A DNA stretch of 64,000 nucleotides from Ancylobacter gelatini (GTDB lineage: Bacteria > Pseudomonadota > Alphaproteobacteria > Rhizobiales > Xanthobacteraceae): the NCBI RefSeq assembly GCF_022601675.1, contig NZ_JAKVIL010000001.1, forward strand, positions 372,001-436,000, in the 5' to 3' direction. Position 1 is the stretch's first letter; every line of letters begins with the position of its first letter. Shown here piece by piece: positions 1-8,798 of this stretch. The translations under genes were made by a program, and so were the position numbers. The notes below the pieces were generated by a model, which ran no database searches, was not told where the DNA came from, and saw only the letters and a program-made list of their open reading frames with translations.

Positions 1-1374
1 ATCCTTGGTGCCGACCAGAAGCTCGGGGGAGAAGCGGCGCCCGGTGGCGGCCGAGGTCATCGCGCCGGCTTTCAGTTCCCAGCCGGCGGCGGCGAAGAGA
101 TCCAATGCGCGCCTGAGCCTTACCCGGTCGCGCCCGGTGCCGTCGGAGACCGGCGGCCGCCAACTGCCGTCCATGACCTGCGGTAGCACCGCGGCGGGGT
201 AGGGGGCCAGCAGTTCCCGTTCCCGCGCGCCGGCTGGCCGGCCGAGGGCGGAGAGTTCGGAATCGTCATAGAACGAGCCGTTGCGCCGGTAGAGGCCGAA
301 ATAGAGATTGGCGTTGGCCCATTCGAAATCGAACAGCTCCACCATGGCCTCGCGCACTCGGGCATCTTTGAAAAGCGGGCGGCGCATGTTGAAGATCAGC
401 GCGGAATAGGGCTTGGGGCGGCCGTTTCCGACCTCCTCCCGCACGATGCGGCCATCGCGCACGGCGGGGAAGTTGTAGCCGGTCTTCCAGCGGCCGGGAT
501 CGGTCTCGAATCGGATGTCGTAGAGCCCGCGCTTGAAGGCCTCGAACTGGCCGTTCACGTCGCGATAGAAGTCGTAGCGCAGACTGTCGAAATTATGATT
601 GCCGCGATTGACCGGCAGGTCGCGCCCCCAATAGTCGCTGGTGCGCTCCAGCACCACAGTCTCGCCCGGCCGCACCTCTGTGACGCGATAGGGACCGCTG
701 CCGAGCGGCGCGGTGAAGCTGGTCTCCTCGAAGCGCGTCGCGTCTGTGGCGTGCTCGGCCAGCACCGGCATCAGCGAGAGAATGAGCGGCAATTCGCGAT
801 CGACCTCGGCGAAGTCGAAGCGCACATCGAGCGGCCCATCGGAGCCAGCCCGCGCAACTTTGCCGTAAAAGGCGCGGTGATTGGGGCGGCCCTTGGCTTT
901 CAGCAGCTCGAAGGAGAACAGGACGTCGCGCGCGGTGACCGGCGCGCCGTCCGAGAAGCGCGCGCGTGGATCGATCGCGAAGGCGACATATGAGCGCGCA
1001 TCGTCAGTCTCGATGGTGCGGGCGATCAGGCCATAGACCGTGAACGCCTCGTCGGGCGAGCGCGCCATCAGGCTTTCGACGATGTTCCAGCGTATGAAGG
1101 GCAGCGCATTGCCGCGCACGATGAACGGGTTGAGGCTGTCGAAAGCGCCGACCACGCCCTGGGTGAGGCGCCCACCCTGCGGCGCCTGCGGGTTCACGCC
1201 GGAAAAGTTCGTGAAGTCAGCAGGATGAAGCGGTTTTCCGTGCATGGCGAGGCCATGGCTCGCCACCCCGTCGGCCGCGGCGCGGGCGACAGGTGGGCGG
1301 CCCGTGCCTATGAGCAGGCCGGCTCCCGCAACAAGACCGTTGCGCAGAAAGGCGCGACGGGCGATATCGGTCAC
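1..1374 (-). CDS. Extracellular solute-binding protein family 5 (YejA-like), 3' end outside window
   Basis: Periplasmic binding protein for an ABC importer of oligopeptides, opines or similar solutes. The first 458 residues are visible and the C-terminus lies off the left edge. Translation gives the family-5 pattern: an early segment with SLNPF, an FSDGAPVTARDV segment, YDFYRD, and an N-terminal-half layout like YejA. The start is GTG at 1374, with GGAGG nine bases upstream. The N-terminus carries a twin-arginine-like stretch (RRAFLRNG) before a hydrophobic segment, so Tat export is possible. Partner permeases would lie to the left. The family assignment is firm; the substrate is unknown. Confidence 0.85.
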   Translation of the reverse strand, partial: MTDIARRAFLRNGLVAGAGLLIGTGRPPVARAAADGVASHGLAMHGKPLHPADFTNFSGVNPQAPQGGRLTQGVVGAFDSLNPFIVRGNALPFIRWNIVESLMARSPDEAFTVYGLIARTIETDDARSYVAFAIDPRARFSDGAPVTARDVLFSFELLKAKGRPNHRAFYGKVARAGSDGPLDVRFDFAEVDRELPLILSLMPVLAEHATDATRFEETSFTAPLGSGPYRVTEVRPGETVVLERTSDYWGRDLPVNRGNHNFDSLRYDFYRDVNGQFEAFKRGLYDIRFETDPGRWKTGYNFPAVRDGRIVREEVGNGRPKPYSALIFNMRRPLFKDARVREAMVELFDFEWANANLYFGLYRRNGSFYDDSELSALGRPAGARERELLAPYPAAVLPQVMDGSWRPPVSDGTGRDRVRLRRALDLFAAAGWELKAGAMTSAATGRRFSPELLVGTKD

Positions 1375-1564
1375 GCTAGCGCTCCTCCGGTCATAGATTC
1401 GACTCGTGCTTAGCCAATCGTGTACGGCTTGAACAGAGAGGCCGGATATGCAGCCGGGTCACTGTCTCGCCGTATTTGGACGGGAGACAGCGCTTGTCTT
1501 GGAGATGGCGCCGAGGCGTCTTCCTTAATCGTCCTCGCTGCGGTCCGCACGACAGGAACTCGAT

Positions 1565-2341
1565 ATGATCACACGCACGTTCTCCGCGCCTCGCTTTGCG
1601 CGCCATGTAGCCGGTGCCGTCCTCGCGCTGGCCATTGCCGGTGGCGCGGCTCAGGCCCAGCAGGCCCAGAAGCCGGCCCCCGCCAAGCCCGCCGCTCCGG
1701 CGGCGCAGGCCGCGCCGGCCGGCCAGGCTGCCCCCGCCGGTCAGCCGCAGGCCCAGCAGATTCCCGCCATTCCGGTTCCGTGGGTGAAGCGCTGCGAGCA
1801 GGAGCCTTCGATCAAGAAGGAGGTCTGTAACTACGAGCAGACCATCATCACCGACACCGGGCAGTTTCTGGTCCGCTTCGGCATCTTCGAGGTCAAGGAC
1901 GACCAGCGGAAGGCGTTCACCGTCTCATTCCCGACCGGCCTTCTGCTGCGCAACGGCTTCCGGGTCGCGCTGGCCAACGAGCAGCCGATCATGGGCACCT
2001 TCATCATGTGCGACGAGCGCATGTGCCGTGGCGACCTTCAGATCGACCAGGATTTCATCAACCGCATGAAGAAGGCCCCGGGCCTAACCCTGCAGGTGGC
2101 GAACCAGGTCGGCCGGCTGATTTCCTACCCGATCGGCCTCGGCGACTTCGCCAAGACCTATGACGGGCCGCAGACCGACCCCAAGGTGTTCGACGAGCAG
2201 CTCAAGAAGATCCAGGAACAGGTCAAGGCCCGCCAGACGCAGCTCCAGAGCGAGGCCGCCGCGCGCGAACAGCAGACCAAGGCCGGTCTTGAGAAGCTGG
2301 GCGCAGAGAAGCTGAAGGGCGCCGCTCAGCCGGCGCAGTGA
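1565..2341 (+). CDS. Invasion-associated locus B (IalB) family protein
   Basis: Exported protein of 258 residues. It has a signal peptide (about residues 1-31, ending AQA), a low-complexity Ala/Pro/Gln linker (about 32-68) and then the IalB-type domain. That domain has four conserved cysteines (in WVKRCEQ, KEVCNYE, FIMCDERMCRG) and a typical core (TVSFPTGLLLRNGFRV). The C-terminus is a charged, Gln/Lys-rich helix. IalB proteins occur widely in Hyphomicrobiales. The Bartonella member is linked to erythrocyte invasion, but in free-living species the role is unknown. A good intrinsic terminator follows, so the gene is probably monocistronic. Confidence 0.85.
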   Translation: MITRTFSAPRFARHVAGAVLALAIAGGAAQAQQAQKPAPAKPAAPAAQAAPAGQAAPAGQPQAQQIPAIPVPWVKRCEQEPSIKKEVCNYEQTIITDTGQFLVRFGIFEVKDDQRKAFTVSFPTGLLLRNGFRVALANEQPIMGTFIMCDERMCRGDLQIDQDFINRMKKAPGLTLQVANQVGRLISYPIGLGDFAKTYDGPQTDPKVFDEQLKKIQEQVKARQTQLQSEAAAREQQTKAGLEKLGAEKLKGAAQPAQ

Positions 2342-2370
2342 CGCGGGACATCGGTCCACATCAACGACAG

Positions 2371-2400
2371 CGCCCGGCGATGAGCCGGGCGTTTTCATTT
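2371..2400 (+). terminator. Rho-independent terminator after the IalB-like gene
   Basis: An 8-bp perfect GC stem (2371-2378 with 2384-2391) with a 5-base loop is followed by TTTTCATTTT, about 30 bases after the stop codon. The U-rich side is on the + strand only, so it serves the IalB-like gene and not hspQ. Confidence 0.85.
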
Positions 2401-2424
2401 TCGAGATGAGGTTGGCAGCCTAAC

Positions 2425-2760
2425 CTATTGCAGCCGCTCGCTGCGCACCCGCCAGCCGCCGTCGCCATCGGCCGCCAGCATTTCCTCGACCTGGGGATGG
2501 CGGACCGGCTCTCCCGAGGTGTCTGGTTCGAGGTTCTGCTCGGAGACATAGGCGACGTATTCCGTCTCGGCGTTTTCGGCGAGCAGGTGGTAGAACGGCT
2601 GGTCCTTGGTGGGGCGGATGTTCTCGGGAATCGATTCCCACCATTCGTCGGTGTTCGAGAATTCCGGGTCGACATCGAAGACCACGCCGCGAAACGAGTA
2701 GTGACGGTGCCGGACGATCTGGCCGATGCGGTACTTGGCGTTGCGTTCCTTCATGTCCAT
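2425..2760 (-). CDS. hspQ: Heat shock protein HspQ / hemimethylated-DNA-binding YccV family
   Basis: Small protein of 111 residues matching HspQ in length and sequence (YRIGQIVRHRHYSFRGVVFDVDPEF near the N-terminus, then QPFYHLLAEN and YVAYVSEQNL). In enterobacteria HspQ modulates Lon protease, and it was earlier described as binding hemimethylated oriC DNA. Which role applies here cannot be told from sequence. A start two codons later (ATG at 2754) is equally possible. It stands alone, convergent with the IalB-like gene. Confidence 0.9.
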   Translation of the reverse strand: MDMKERNAKYRIGQIVRHRHYSFRGVVFDVDPEFSNTDEWWESIPENIRPTKDQPFYHLLAENAETEYVAYVSEQNLEPDTSGEPVRHPQVEEMLAADGDGGWRVRSERLQ

Positions 2761-2920
2761 GGCTCAACACTCTTCGCGCGACAGGTAAGGACGTCCTCGT
2801 AGCGGCCCGGCAACGATGCGTCGCCCAATTACTCCCACGGCGATTTGATCGATGCAATCACCGGCCGGTCCGGCTTAAAATGAACATTGACCCGAATCCG
2901 GCGACCCGATAGCCAGCATC

Positions 2921-3874
2921 ATGGCCGAGGTTCTGGCGCTGGCGCTGCCGTTTTTTGGTGTGATCTTTCTGGGCTTGGGATGCGGCCGTTTCGTCCGCAT
3001 TCCCGAGGGCGGCCTCGCATGGCTCAGCTTCTTCATCATCTATCTTGCTCTGCCGGCGCTGTTTTTCTCGCTGGTGGCGCGCACGCCGTTTTCCGAGCTG
3101 ACCAATGGCAGCTTCATCGTCGCCACCACGCTCTCGACGGCCCTGTGCTTCGCGCTCTCGCTCGGCGTCGGGCTGTGGCTGCGCCGGGGCAACCTGCCTG
3201 AAGCCACGATCGGCGCCGTCGTCGGCGCCTATTCCAATGTCGGCTATATGGGGCCGGGGCTGACCCTCGGGGCCCTTGGGGCGGGCGCGTCGGTGCCGAC
3301 GGCGCTGATCTTCGTGTTCGACAGCCTGTTCTTCTTCACCGCCGTGCCGCTGCTGATGGCGGTCAGCGGGCGCGACAAGCGGCGTATCAGCGAGACGCTG
3401 CTGCTGGTGGCGCGCCGGGTGCTGACGCACCCGTTCAATGTCGCGACCTTCCTCGGCGTGTTCGCGGCCTATATCGAGTTCCAGCCGCCGGCAGCGATCG
3501 ACCGGATGCTGGAGTTCCTGAAGAACGCCGCGGCGCCCTGCGCGCTGTTCACGCTCGGCGTCTCGGTGGCGTTGCGGCCCATGGCGCGGATGCAGGGGGA
3601 GGTGCCGCCGCTGATCGCGATCAAGCTGGTGCTGCACCCCCTGCTGATCTGGGGCGTGCTGATGGCGGTCGGCGGCTTCGAGCCGGTGTGGGTCGCCACC
3701 GCCGTGCTGATGGCCTCGCTGCCGCCCGCGCTGAACGCCTTCATCATGGCCAAGCAGTATGAGACCTATGTGGAGGGCGCGTCGGGCGGCGTGCTGATCG
3801 GCACGATCGTCTCGGTCGTGACCGTGACCGCCATGTTGTATGCCCTGCAGCACGACATGGTCGTGCTGCGCTGA
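2921..3874 (+). CDS. AEC-family (auxin efflux carrier-like) transporter
   Basis: Integral membrane protein of 317 residues with about ten hydrophobic segments in two halves, as expected for the AEC superfamily. Examples are FFGVIFLGLGCGRFV at the start, the NVGYMGPGLTLG segment and the C-terminal LPPALNAFIMAKQY stretch typical of these carriers. Bacterial members export or exchange organic acids such as malonate or malate; the auxin name comes from plant homologues. No neighbour indicates the substrate. It stops eight bases before the convergent UbiH-type gene. Confidence 0.85.
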   Translation: MAEVLALALPFFGVIFLGLGCGRFVRIPEGGLAWLSFFIIYLALPALFFSLVARTPFSELTNGSFIVATTLSTALCFALSLGVGLWLRRGNLPEATIGAVVGAYSNVGYMGPGLTLGALGAGASVPTALIFVFDSLFFFTAVPLLMAVSGRDKRRISETLLLVARRVLTHPFNVATFLGVFAAYIEFQPPAAIDRMLEFLKNAAAPCALFTLGVSVALRPMARMQGEVPPLIAIKLVLHPLLIWGVLMAVGGFEPVWVATAVLMASLPPALNAFIMAKQYETYVEGASGGVLIGTIVSVVTVTAMLYALQHDMVVLR

Positions 3875-3882
3875 AACCTGCC

Positions 3883-5103
3883 TCAGACCGGCTCGCCGGC
3901 CAGAAGGCGGGGAACATTACGCGTCGGTCCCACGCCCTCGCGCATGACGCGCCGGCGCAGCGTCGGCGAGCGGCCGAGCAGCCACAACCCCATGCCGCGC
4001 AGCCCCTGCACGGGGAGGAAATCGGTGAGCAGCGAGCGGTTGAACAGGTCGACCGCGAGGCTGCGCCCTTCCACATCGGCGCGGCGGCGGGCTTCATAGC
4101 CGTCCGTCACGCCGGCCGAGCCGATATCCACGCCCGCCCGCAGCGCGTCGACCGCCAGTTCGGCCAGCGTCGCGGCGTCGCGTATACCGAGATTGAGACC
4201 TTGCGCGCCGATCGGAGGGATGATGTGCGCGGCCTCGCCCACCAGCACGATGCGCCCGCGTGAAAAACGCTCGGCGGTGCGGGAGCTCAAGGGAAAGCTG
4301 CCGCGTACCGAATCGAGCTTCATCGCCCCGAGCAGCGAGTGCGCGCGTTTCTCCATGGCCCGCGCGAACGCGGTGTCGTCGAGCGCCGCGAGCGCCTCGG
4401 CCTCCTTGGCCGAGACCACGCACACCACGCTGGAGCGGTCGCCTGGCAGCGGCACCAGCGTGAACGGGCCGGTCTCGGTGTGGAATTCGGTGGAAATGTC
4501 GCCATGCGGGCGGCCGTGCGCCAGCGTGGCGGTGACGGCGACCTGCGGATAGTCGCGGCTGCGCATGGCGATGCCGGCATCGCGCCGGCACGGCGAATTT
4601 CGCCCATCGGCCGCCGCAAGCAGGGCCGCCTCGATCGTGGAGCCGTCGTCGAGCGCGACGCTCACGCCAGCGTCATCCTGACGGACGTGATCGACCTTCG
4701 CCACGATCCGGCGGATGCCGGCTTGCGCGGCCACGGCGGAGTCGAGCGCGGCGAGCAGTGGCTCGTTCTCGAAATTCCACGCAAAGGCATCGAGTTGCAG
4801 CTCGTCGGCACGGAACGCGACTTCCGGCGCGCGCAGCAGCCGCTTTGTGCCGTCGACCAGCCGCATCACGCGCAGCGGCGAGGCATTCGGGCGCAGCGCT
4901 TCCCAGACGCCGAGCGCCTTCAGTGCCTTGACGGAGCCGTCCATCAGCGCCGTCGTGCGCGGGTCCGGCGCGCGGGGAGGGGCGATCAGCGTGACGCCGA
5001 CCCCGCCAGAGGCGAGGGCAAGCGCACTCACGAGCCCGGCGGCACCACCGCCGGCCACGACAAGGTGATGAGCCGAAGGGGTCGCGGTGGTGTTCGGTGC
5101 CAT
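3883..5103 (-). CDS. FAD-dependent UbiH/COQ6-family hydroxylase
   Basis: Flavoprotein monooxygenase of 406 residues. It has an N-terminal Rossmann motif (VVAGGGAAGLVSALAL, about residues 15-30), a mid-protein DG motif (AADGRN) and the second FAD motif GEAAHIIPPIGAQGLNLG (about 285-302). The last is diagnostic of the UbiH/UbiF/VisC/COQ6 group, which hydroxylates the ubiquinone ring. The start at 5103 is chosen over ATG 5115 because GGAGG lies five bases before it. A ubiquinone role fits the family, but the exact ring position cannot be read from sequence. Confidence 0.85.
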   Translation of the reverse strand: MAPNTTATPSAHHLVVAGGGAAGLVSALALASGGVGVTLIAPPRAPDPRTTALMDGSVKALKALGVWEALRPNASPLRVMRLVDGTKRLLRAPEVAFRADELQLDAFAWNFENEPLLAALDSAVAAQAGIRRIVAKVDHVRQDDAGVSVALDDGSTIEAALLAAADGRNSPCRRDAGIAMRSRDYPQVAVTATLAHGRPHGDISTEFHTETGPFTLVPLPGDRSSVVCVVSAKEAEALAALDDTAFARAMEKRAHSLLGAMKLDSVRGSFPLSSRTAERFSRGRIVLVGEAAHIIPPIGAQGLNLGIRDAATLAELAVDALRAGVDIGSAGVTDGYEARRRADVEGRSLAVDLFNRSLLTDFLPVQGLRGMGLWLLGRSPTLRRRVMREGVGPTRNVPRLLAGEPV

Positions 5104-5271
5104 CAAGGCCTCCATCCGTTACAGCGCAGGGCTATAAGCGCGGGCTGGAGTGTGGGATAAGCACGATGCCGCGGTCTGGCAATGCGGATCAATGCGGGCG
5201 CGTGCTATATGCGTGATGGCGATCAAGAACGTGCCGGCCGTGCGAACGAAGCGGCCTTCGGAGGAACACCT

Positions 5272-6012
5272 GTGGCGGCAACGTCCAAACCAATTGACGA
5301 GCGTCCGGTGCGCGAGCGTCCCACGCGGCAGCAGACGCTGGCCTTCGCCGTCCATCTGTTCACCGCCTCGGGCGCGGTGTTCGGCCTGCTGGCGCTGATC
5401 GCGGCGGTCGAGGGCAATTGGCCGCTGATGTTCACCTGGCTCGGCGCGGCGCTGTTCGTCGATGGCATCGATGGTTCAATCGCCCGCAAGGTGCGCGTGG
5501 TCGAGGTGCTGCCGCGCTGGTCGGGCGAGACGCTCGACCTCGTGGTGGATTATCTCACCTATGTTCTGGTGCCGGCCTTCGCGGTCGCGACCGGCGGGCT
5601 GATGCCGACCTGGATGGCGGTGCCGGCCAGCGCGGCGATCCTGCTGACCAGCGCACTCTATTTCGCCGACACCAACATGAAGACCGAAGACAAGTATTTT
5701 CAGGGCTTTCCGGCGGTCTGGAATGTCGTGGTGTTTTACTTCTTCCTCGTGCCTCTCCATCCGCTGGTAACCGCGCTGATCATCGCGGCGCTGTCGGTGG
5801 GCACCTTCCTGCCGATCAAGTTCGTCCATCCGTTCCGCGTGCTGCGGATGCGCCTTGTCACCATCGCGTTGCTGGCGCTGTGGGCGGTGCTCGCCGTGGT
5901 GGCTGTGCTGGAAGGTCTGCGCCCGGGCCTGTGGGTGACCGGCGGTCTGTGCGCGCTGGCGCTGTATTTCCTGCTGTTCGGCGTGATCGCCTCGCGTCGG
6001 CGTGCGGCCTGA
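5272..6012 (+). CDS. pcs: Phosphatidylcholine synthase
   Basis: Integral membrane CDP-alcohol phosphotransferase that condenses CDP-diacylglycerol with choline to give phosphatidylcholine (EC 2.7.8.24). The catalytic signature is present with the 12-residue insertion characteristic of Pcs: DGSIAR, twelve residues, then GETLDLVVD, i.e. DGx2ARx12Gx3Dx3D. About seven to eight hydrophobic helices follow. I start at GTG 5272 because GGAGG sits seven bases upstream and the resulting 246 residues match the usual Pcs length. A longer frame from 5182 adds an unconserved head. Pcs is typical of rhizobia and relatives that take choline from hosts. Confidence 0.93.
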   Translation: MAATSKPIDERPVRERPTRQQTLAFAVHLFTASGAVFGLLALIAAVEGNWPLMFTWLGAALFVDGIDGSIARKVRVVEVLPRWSGETLDLVVDYLTYVLVPAFAVATGGLMPTWMAVPASAAILLTSALYFADTNMKTEDKYFQGFPAVWNVVVFYFFLVPLHPLVTALIIAALSVGTFLPIKFVHPFRVLRMRLVTIALLALWAVLAVVAVLEGLRPGLWVTGGLCALALYFLLFGVIASRRRAA

Positions 6013-6043
6013 TCCGCTGTCTTCCCTGCAAGCGTGAGAGTGC

Positions 6044-7024
6044 ATGATGGCGTCTGCGATACGCGTCCATGAAGTTGGCGGGCCCGAAGTCCTGAGCTAC
6101 GAGCCGATCGAGGTCGGTGCTCCCGGAAAGGGCGCGGTCCGGCTCCGGCACACCGCGATCGGCCTGAACTTCATCGACACCTATTTCCGCACCGGCCTTT
6201 ATCCCGCGCCGAGCGGTCTGCCGTTCATTCCCGGCAATGAGGGCGCGGGCGTGATCGAGGAAGTCGGCGAGGGCGTCACCGACTTCAGGAAGGGCGACCG
6301 CGTGGCCTATGGGGCCGCCATCGGTGCCTATTGCACCGAACGGCTGATTCCGGCGGCGGTGCTGGTGAAGCTGCCCAATGCCATCAGCGACACAACCGCG
6401 GCGGCGATGATGCTCAAGGGCATGACCGCGCGCTACCTCATCCGGCAGACCTACCCGGTGAAGGCCGGCGACGTCATCCTCGTGCACGCTGCGGCCGGCG
6501 GCGTCGGGCTGCTCCTGTGTCAGTGGGCCGCCCATATCGGCGCGACCGTGATCGGCACGGTCGGTTCGGCCGAAAAGGCCGAGCTGGCGACGGCCAATGG
6601 CGCGACCTACACCATCGACTACACCCGCGAGAACTTCGCCGATCGGGTGAAGGAGATCACCGACGGCACGCTGTGCGACGTGGTCTATGACGGGGTGGGG
6701 CAGGCGACCTATCCGGGCTCGCTGGACTGTCTCAAGCCGCGCGGCCTGTTCGTGAGCTTCGGCAACGCCTCGGGCGCGATCCAGAATTTCAGCCTGCTGG
6801 CGCTGTCGCAGAAGGGGTCGCTCTACGCGACTCGCCCGACGCTCTTCACGCATATCGCCACTCGTCCGGCATTGCTCGCGAATGCGGCAGACCTGTTCGA
6901 GGCGGTCGCCTCGGGCGCGGTCCGCATTCCGGTGAACCAGAGCTATGCTCTGAAGGACGCCGCACAGGCCCATCGCGATCTCGAAGGCCGTCAGACCACC
7001 GGCTCGACGGTGCTGCTACCCTGA
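6044..7024 (+). CDS. NAD(P)H:quinone oxidoreductase (QOR, zinc-free MDR family)
   Basis: Protein of 326 residues in the medium-chain dehydrogenase/reductase superfamily. The catalytic half begins with the GPEVL...E and GLNFIDTYFRTGLYP pattern of quinone oxidoreductases, followed by PGNEGAGVIEEVGEGV. The nucleotide-binding fold carries HAAAGGVGLLLCQWA (about residues 147-161). The zinc-binding cysteines of alcohol dehydrogenases are absent, as expected for QOR. It probably reduces quinones or enals with NADPH in the cytosol. Two adjacent ATG codons make the start ambiguous by one residue. Confidence 0.88.
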   Translation: MMASAIRVHEVGGPEVLSYEPIEVGAPGKGAVRLRHTAIGLNFIDTYFRTGLYPAPSGLPFIPGNEGAGVIEEVGEGVTDFRKGDRVAYGAAIGAYCTERLIPAAVLVKLPNAISDTTAAAMMLKGMTARYLIRQTYPVKAGDVILVHAAAGGVGLLLCQWAAHIGATVIGTVGSAEKAELATANGATYTIDYTRENFADRVKEITDGTLCDVVYDGVGQATYPGSLDCLKPRGLFVSFGNASGAIQNFSLLALSQKGSLYATRPTLFTHIATRPALLANAADLFEAVASGAVRIPVNQSYALKDAAQAHRDLEGRQTTGSTVLLP

Positions 7025-7229
7025 GGGCGGCCGGCGTTTCTGATACGATTTTGCCCAATAGCACGCCGGGGACGGGCCAGAGTTTAGGCTTGCTCCCCTT
7101 GGCGAGCATGCGATGCTGCCATTGACCTTTCCGGTAGCTGAAGACGCATGACACCCGAGCTGCAGTTCGAGCTTACTCGCCCGTGCCTCGCCGCATGCCT
7201 TGACGGCCTCCGCTGCGATCGGAGGTGCC

Positions 7230-8798
7230 ATGTCGGATAGCGCAGCCGGCGCCAGTGCCAAGCCTTCCGCTCTTCTGGAAGCGGTGGAGCTTACCAAGCG
7301 CTTCGGCGCGCTGGTGGCCAACGACCATGTGAGCCTCGCCATACGCGCCGGCGAAACCCATGCACTGCTTGGCGAGAACGGCGCCGGCAAGTCCACGCTG
7401 GTCAAGATGATGTGCGGGCTTCTCCAGCCCGACAGCGGCGAGTTGCTCTATGACGACGCGCCGATCATGTTTCCCGATCCCGCCACCTCCCGCGCCAAGG
7501 GCGTGGGCGTGGTGTTCCAGCATTTCGCCCTGTTCGACGCCCTGACCGTGGTCGAGAACGTGGCGCTGGGTCTTGCCGGCCACGAGCCGCTGTCCGCGCT
7601 GGCCGAGCGTATCCGCGACTGCACTGTGCGTTACGGGCTCGCGGTCGAGCCGTATCGCCGCGTCGGCGAATTGTCGGTGGGCGAGCGCCAGCGCGTGGAG
7701 ATCGTGCGCTGCCTGCTCGGCGACCCGCGCGTGCTGATTCTCGACGAGCCTACCTCGGTGCTCACCCCGGACGAATCGGAGAACCTGTTCCGCACGGTCG
7801 ACCTGCTTACCGATGAGGGGCGGGCGGTGCTGTTCATCTCCCACAAGCTGGACGAGGTGCGCCGGCTGTGCCACCGCGCCACCGTGCTGCGCGGCGGCAA
7901 ATTCATCGCCGAGGTCGACCCGAAGGTGGAGACGTCTTCCAGCCTCGCCCGGCTGATGGTCGGCGCGGAAGTGCCGCGCACGCCCCGCGAGGTGACGCAT
8001 GAGCTCGGCACGCCGCGGCTGCTGATCAAGGACCTGAACCTCGTCGGCGACGGCTCCCGCGGCTCCGCGCTGCACGATATCAACCTCGAAATCCGCGCCG
8101 GCGAGATCGTGGGCATCGCCGGGGTCGCCGGCAACGGGCAGACCGCCCTGTTCGAGGCGCTGTCCGGGGAGCGCCCTGCCTCCGACCCCGAGAGCATCGT
8201 GATCGACACCGTCCCGGCCGGTGGCCTCGGCCCGACCCAGCGCCGCGCCTTGAAGGCCGGCTTCGTGCCCGAGGAGCGGCTCGGCCATGCCGCGGCGCCG
8301 GACATGCGGCTCTCCGACAATGTGCTGCTCACCACCCATGGCGACGGTGAGATCGTGCGCGCCGGCGTGGTGCGCCATTCCGTGCTCAATGCCCGCTTCG
8401 CCGAGATCGTGAAGCGCTTCGACGTGCGCTTCGGCGGCAAGGACCCCAAGGCGCGCCGGCTCTCCGGCGGCAACCTCCAGAAATTCGTCATCGGCCGCGA
8501 GGTGCTGCGTGAGCCGGTGCTGCTGGTGGTCGACCAGCCGACCTGGGGCGTCGATGCCGCCGCCGCGGGCTTTATCCGCACCACACTGCGCCAGAAGGCG
8601 GCGGAGGGCTGCGCCATTCTCGTCATCAGCCAGGATTTGGACGAATTGCTGGAGTTCACCGACCGCATCGCGGTGATGTGCGAAGGCCATCTCACCGCGC
8701 CGGTGCCGGTGGGTGAGACCTCGCGCGAGGCGATCGGCCTGGCCATGGGCGGCTCGCAGGGTGGCGATGCCGGGACGGGAGGCGCCCATGGCCATTAG
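7230..8798 (+). CDS. BMP-type ABC importer, ATP-binding protein (double ATPase)
   Basis: Protein of 522 residues with two fused ABC ATPase domains, as in the nucleoside/purine importers that pair with BMP (PnrA) binding proteins and in sugar importers such as RbsA. The first domain has Walker A GENGAGKSTL and LSVGERQRVEI before LILDEPTSVL. The second has a degenerate P-loop (GVAGNGQTALFEAL), a RLSGGNLQKFVIGRE signature and VVDQPTWGVD. The start ATG 7230 follows GGAGG by four bases. The gene overlaps the next permease by 11 bases, so the transporter genes form one operon. Confidence 0.92.
   Translation: MSDSAAGASAKPSALLEAVELTKRFGALVANDHVSLAIRAGETHALLGENGAGKSTLVKMMCGLLQPDSGELLYDDAPIMFPDPATSRAKGVGVVFQHFALFDALTVVENVALGLAGHEPLSALAERIRDCTVRYGLAVEPYRRVGELSVGERQRVEIVRCLLGDPRVLILDEPTSVLTPDESENLFRTVDLLTDEGRAVLFISHKLDEVRRLCHRATVLRGGKFIAEVDPKVETSSSLARLMVGAEVPRTPREVTHELGTPRLLIKDLNLVGDGSRGSALHDINLEIRAGEIVGIAGVAGNGQTALFEALSGERPASDPESIVIDTVPAGGLGPTQRRALKAGFVPEERLGHAAAPDMRLSDNVLLTTHGDGEIVRAGVVRHSVLNARFAEIVKRFDVRFGGKDPKARRLSGGNLQKFVIGREVLREPVLLVVDQPTWGVDAAAAGFIRTTLRQKAAEGCAILVISQDLDELLEFTDRIAVMCEGHLTAPVPVGETSREAIGLAMGGSQGGDAGTGGAHGH

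Noticed and set aside
7173..8795. Long open frame of 540 codons on the minus strand over the BMP ATPase gene
   Set aside because: Antisense to a textbook ABC ATPase. The translated sequence is His/Gly/Arg-rich, as expected from GC-rich antisense frames, and has no family pattern.
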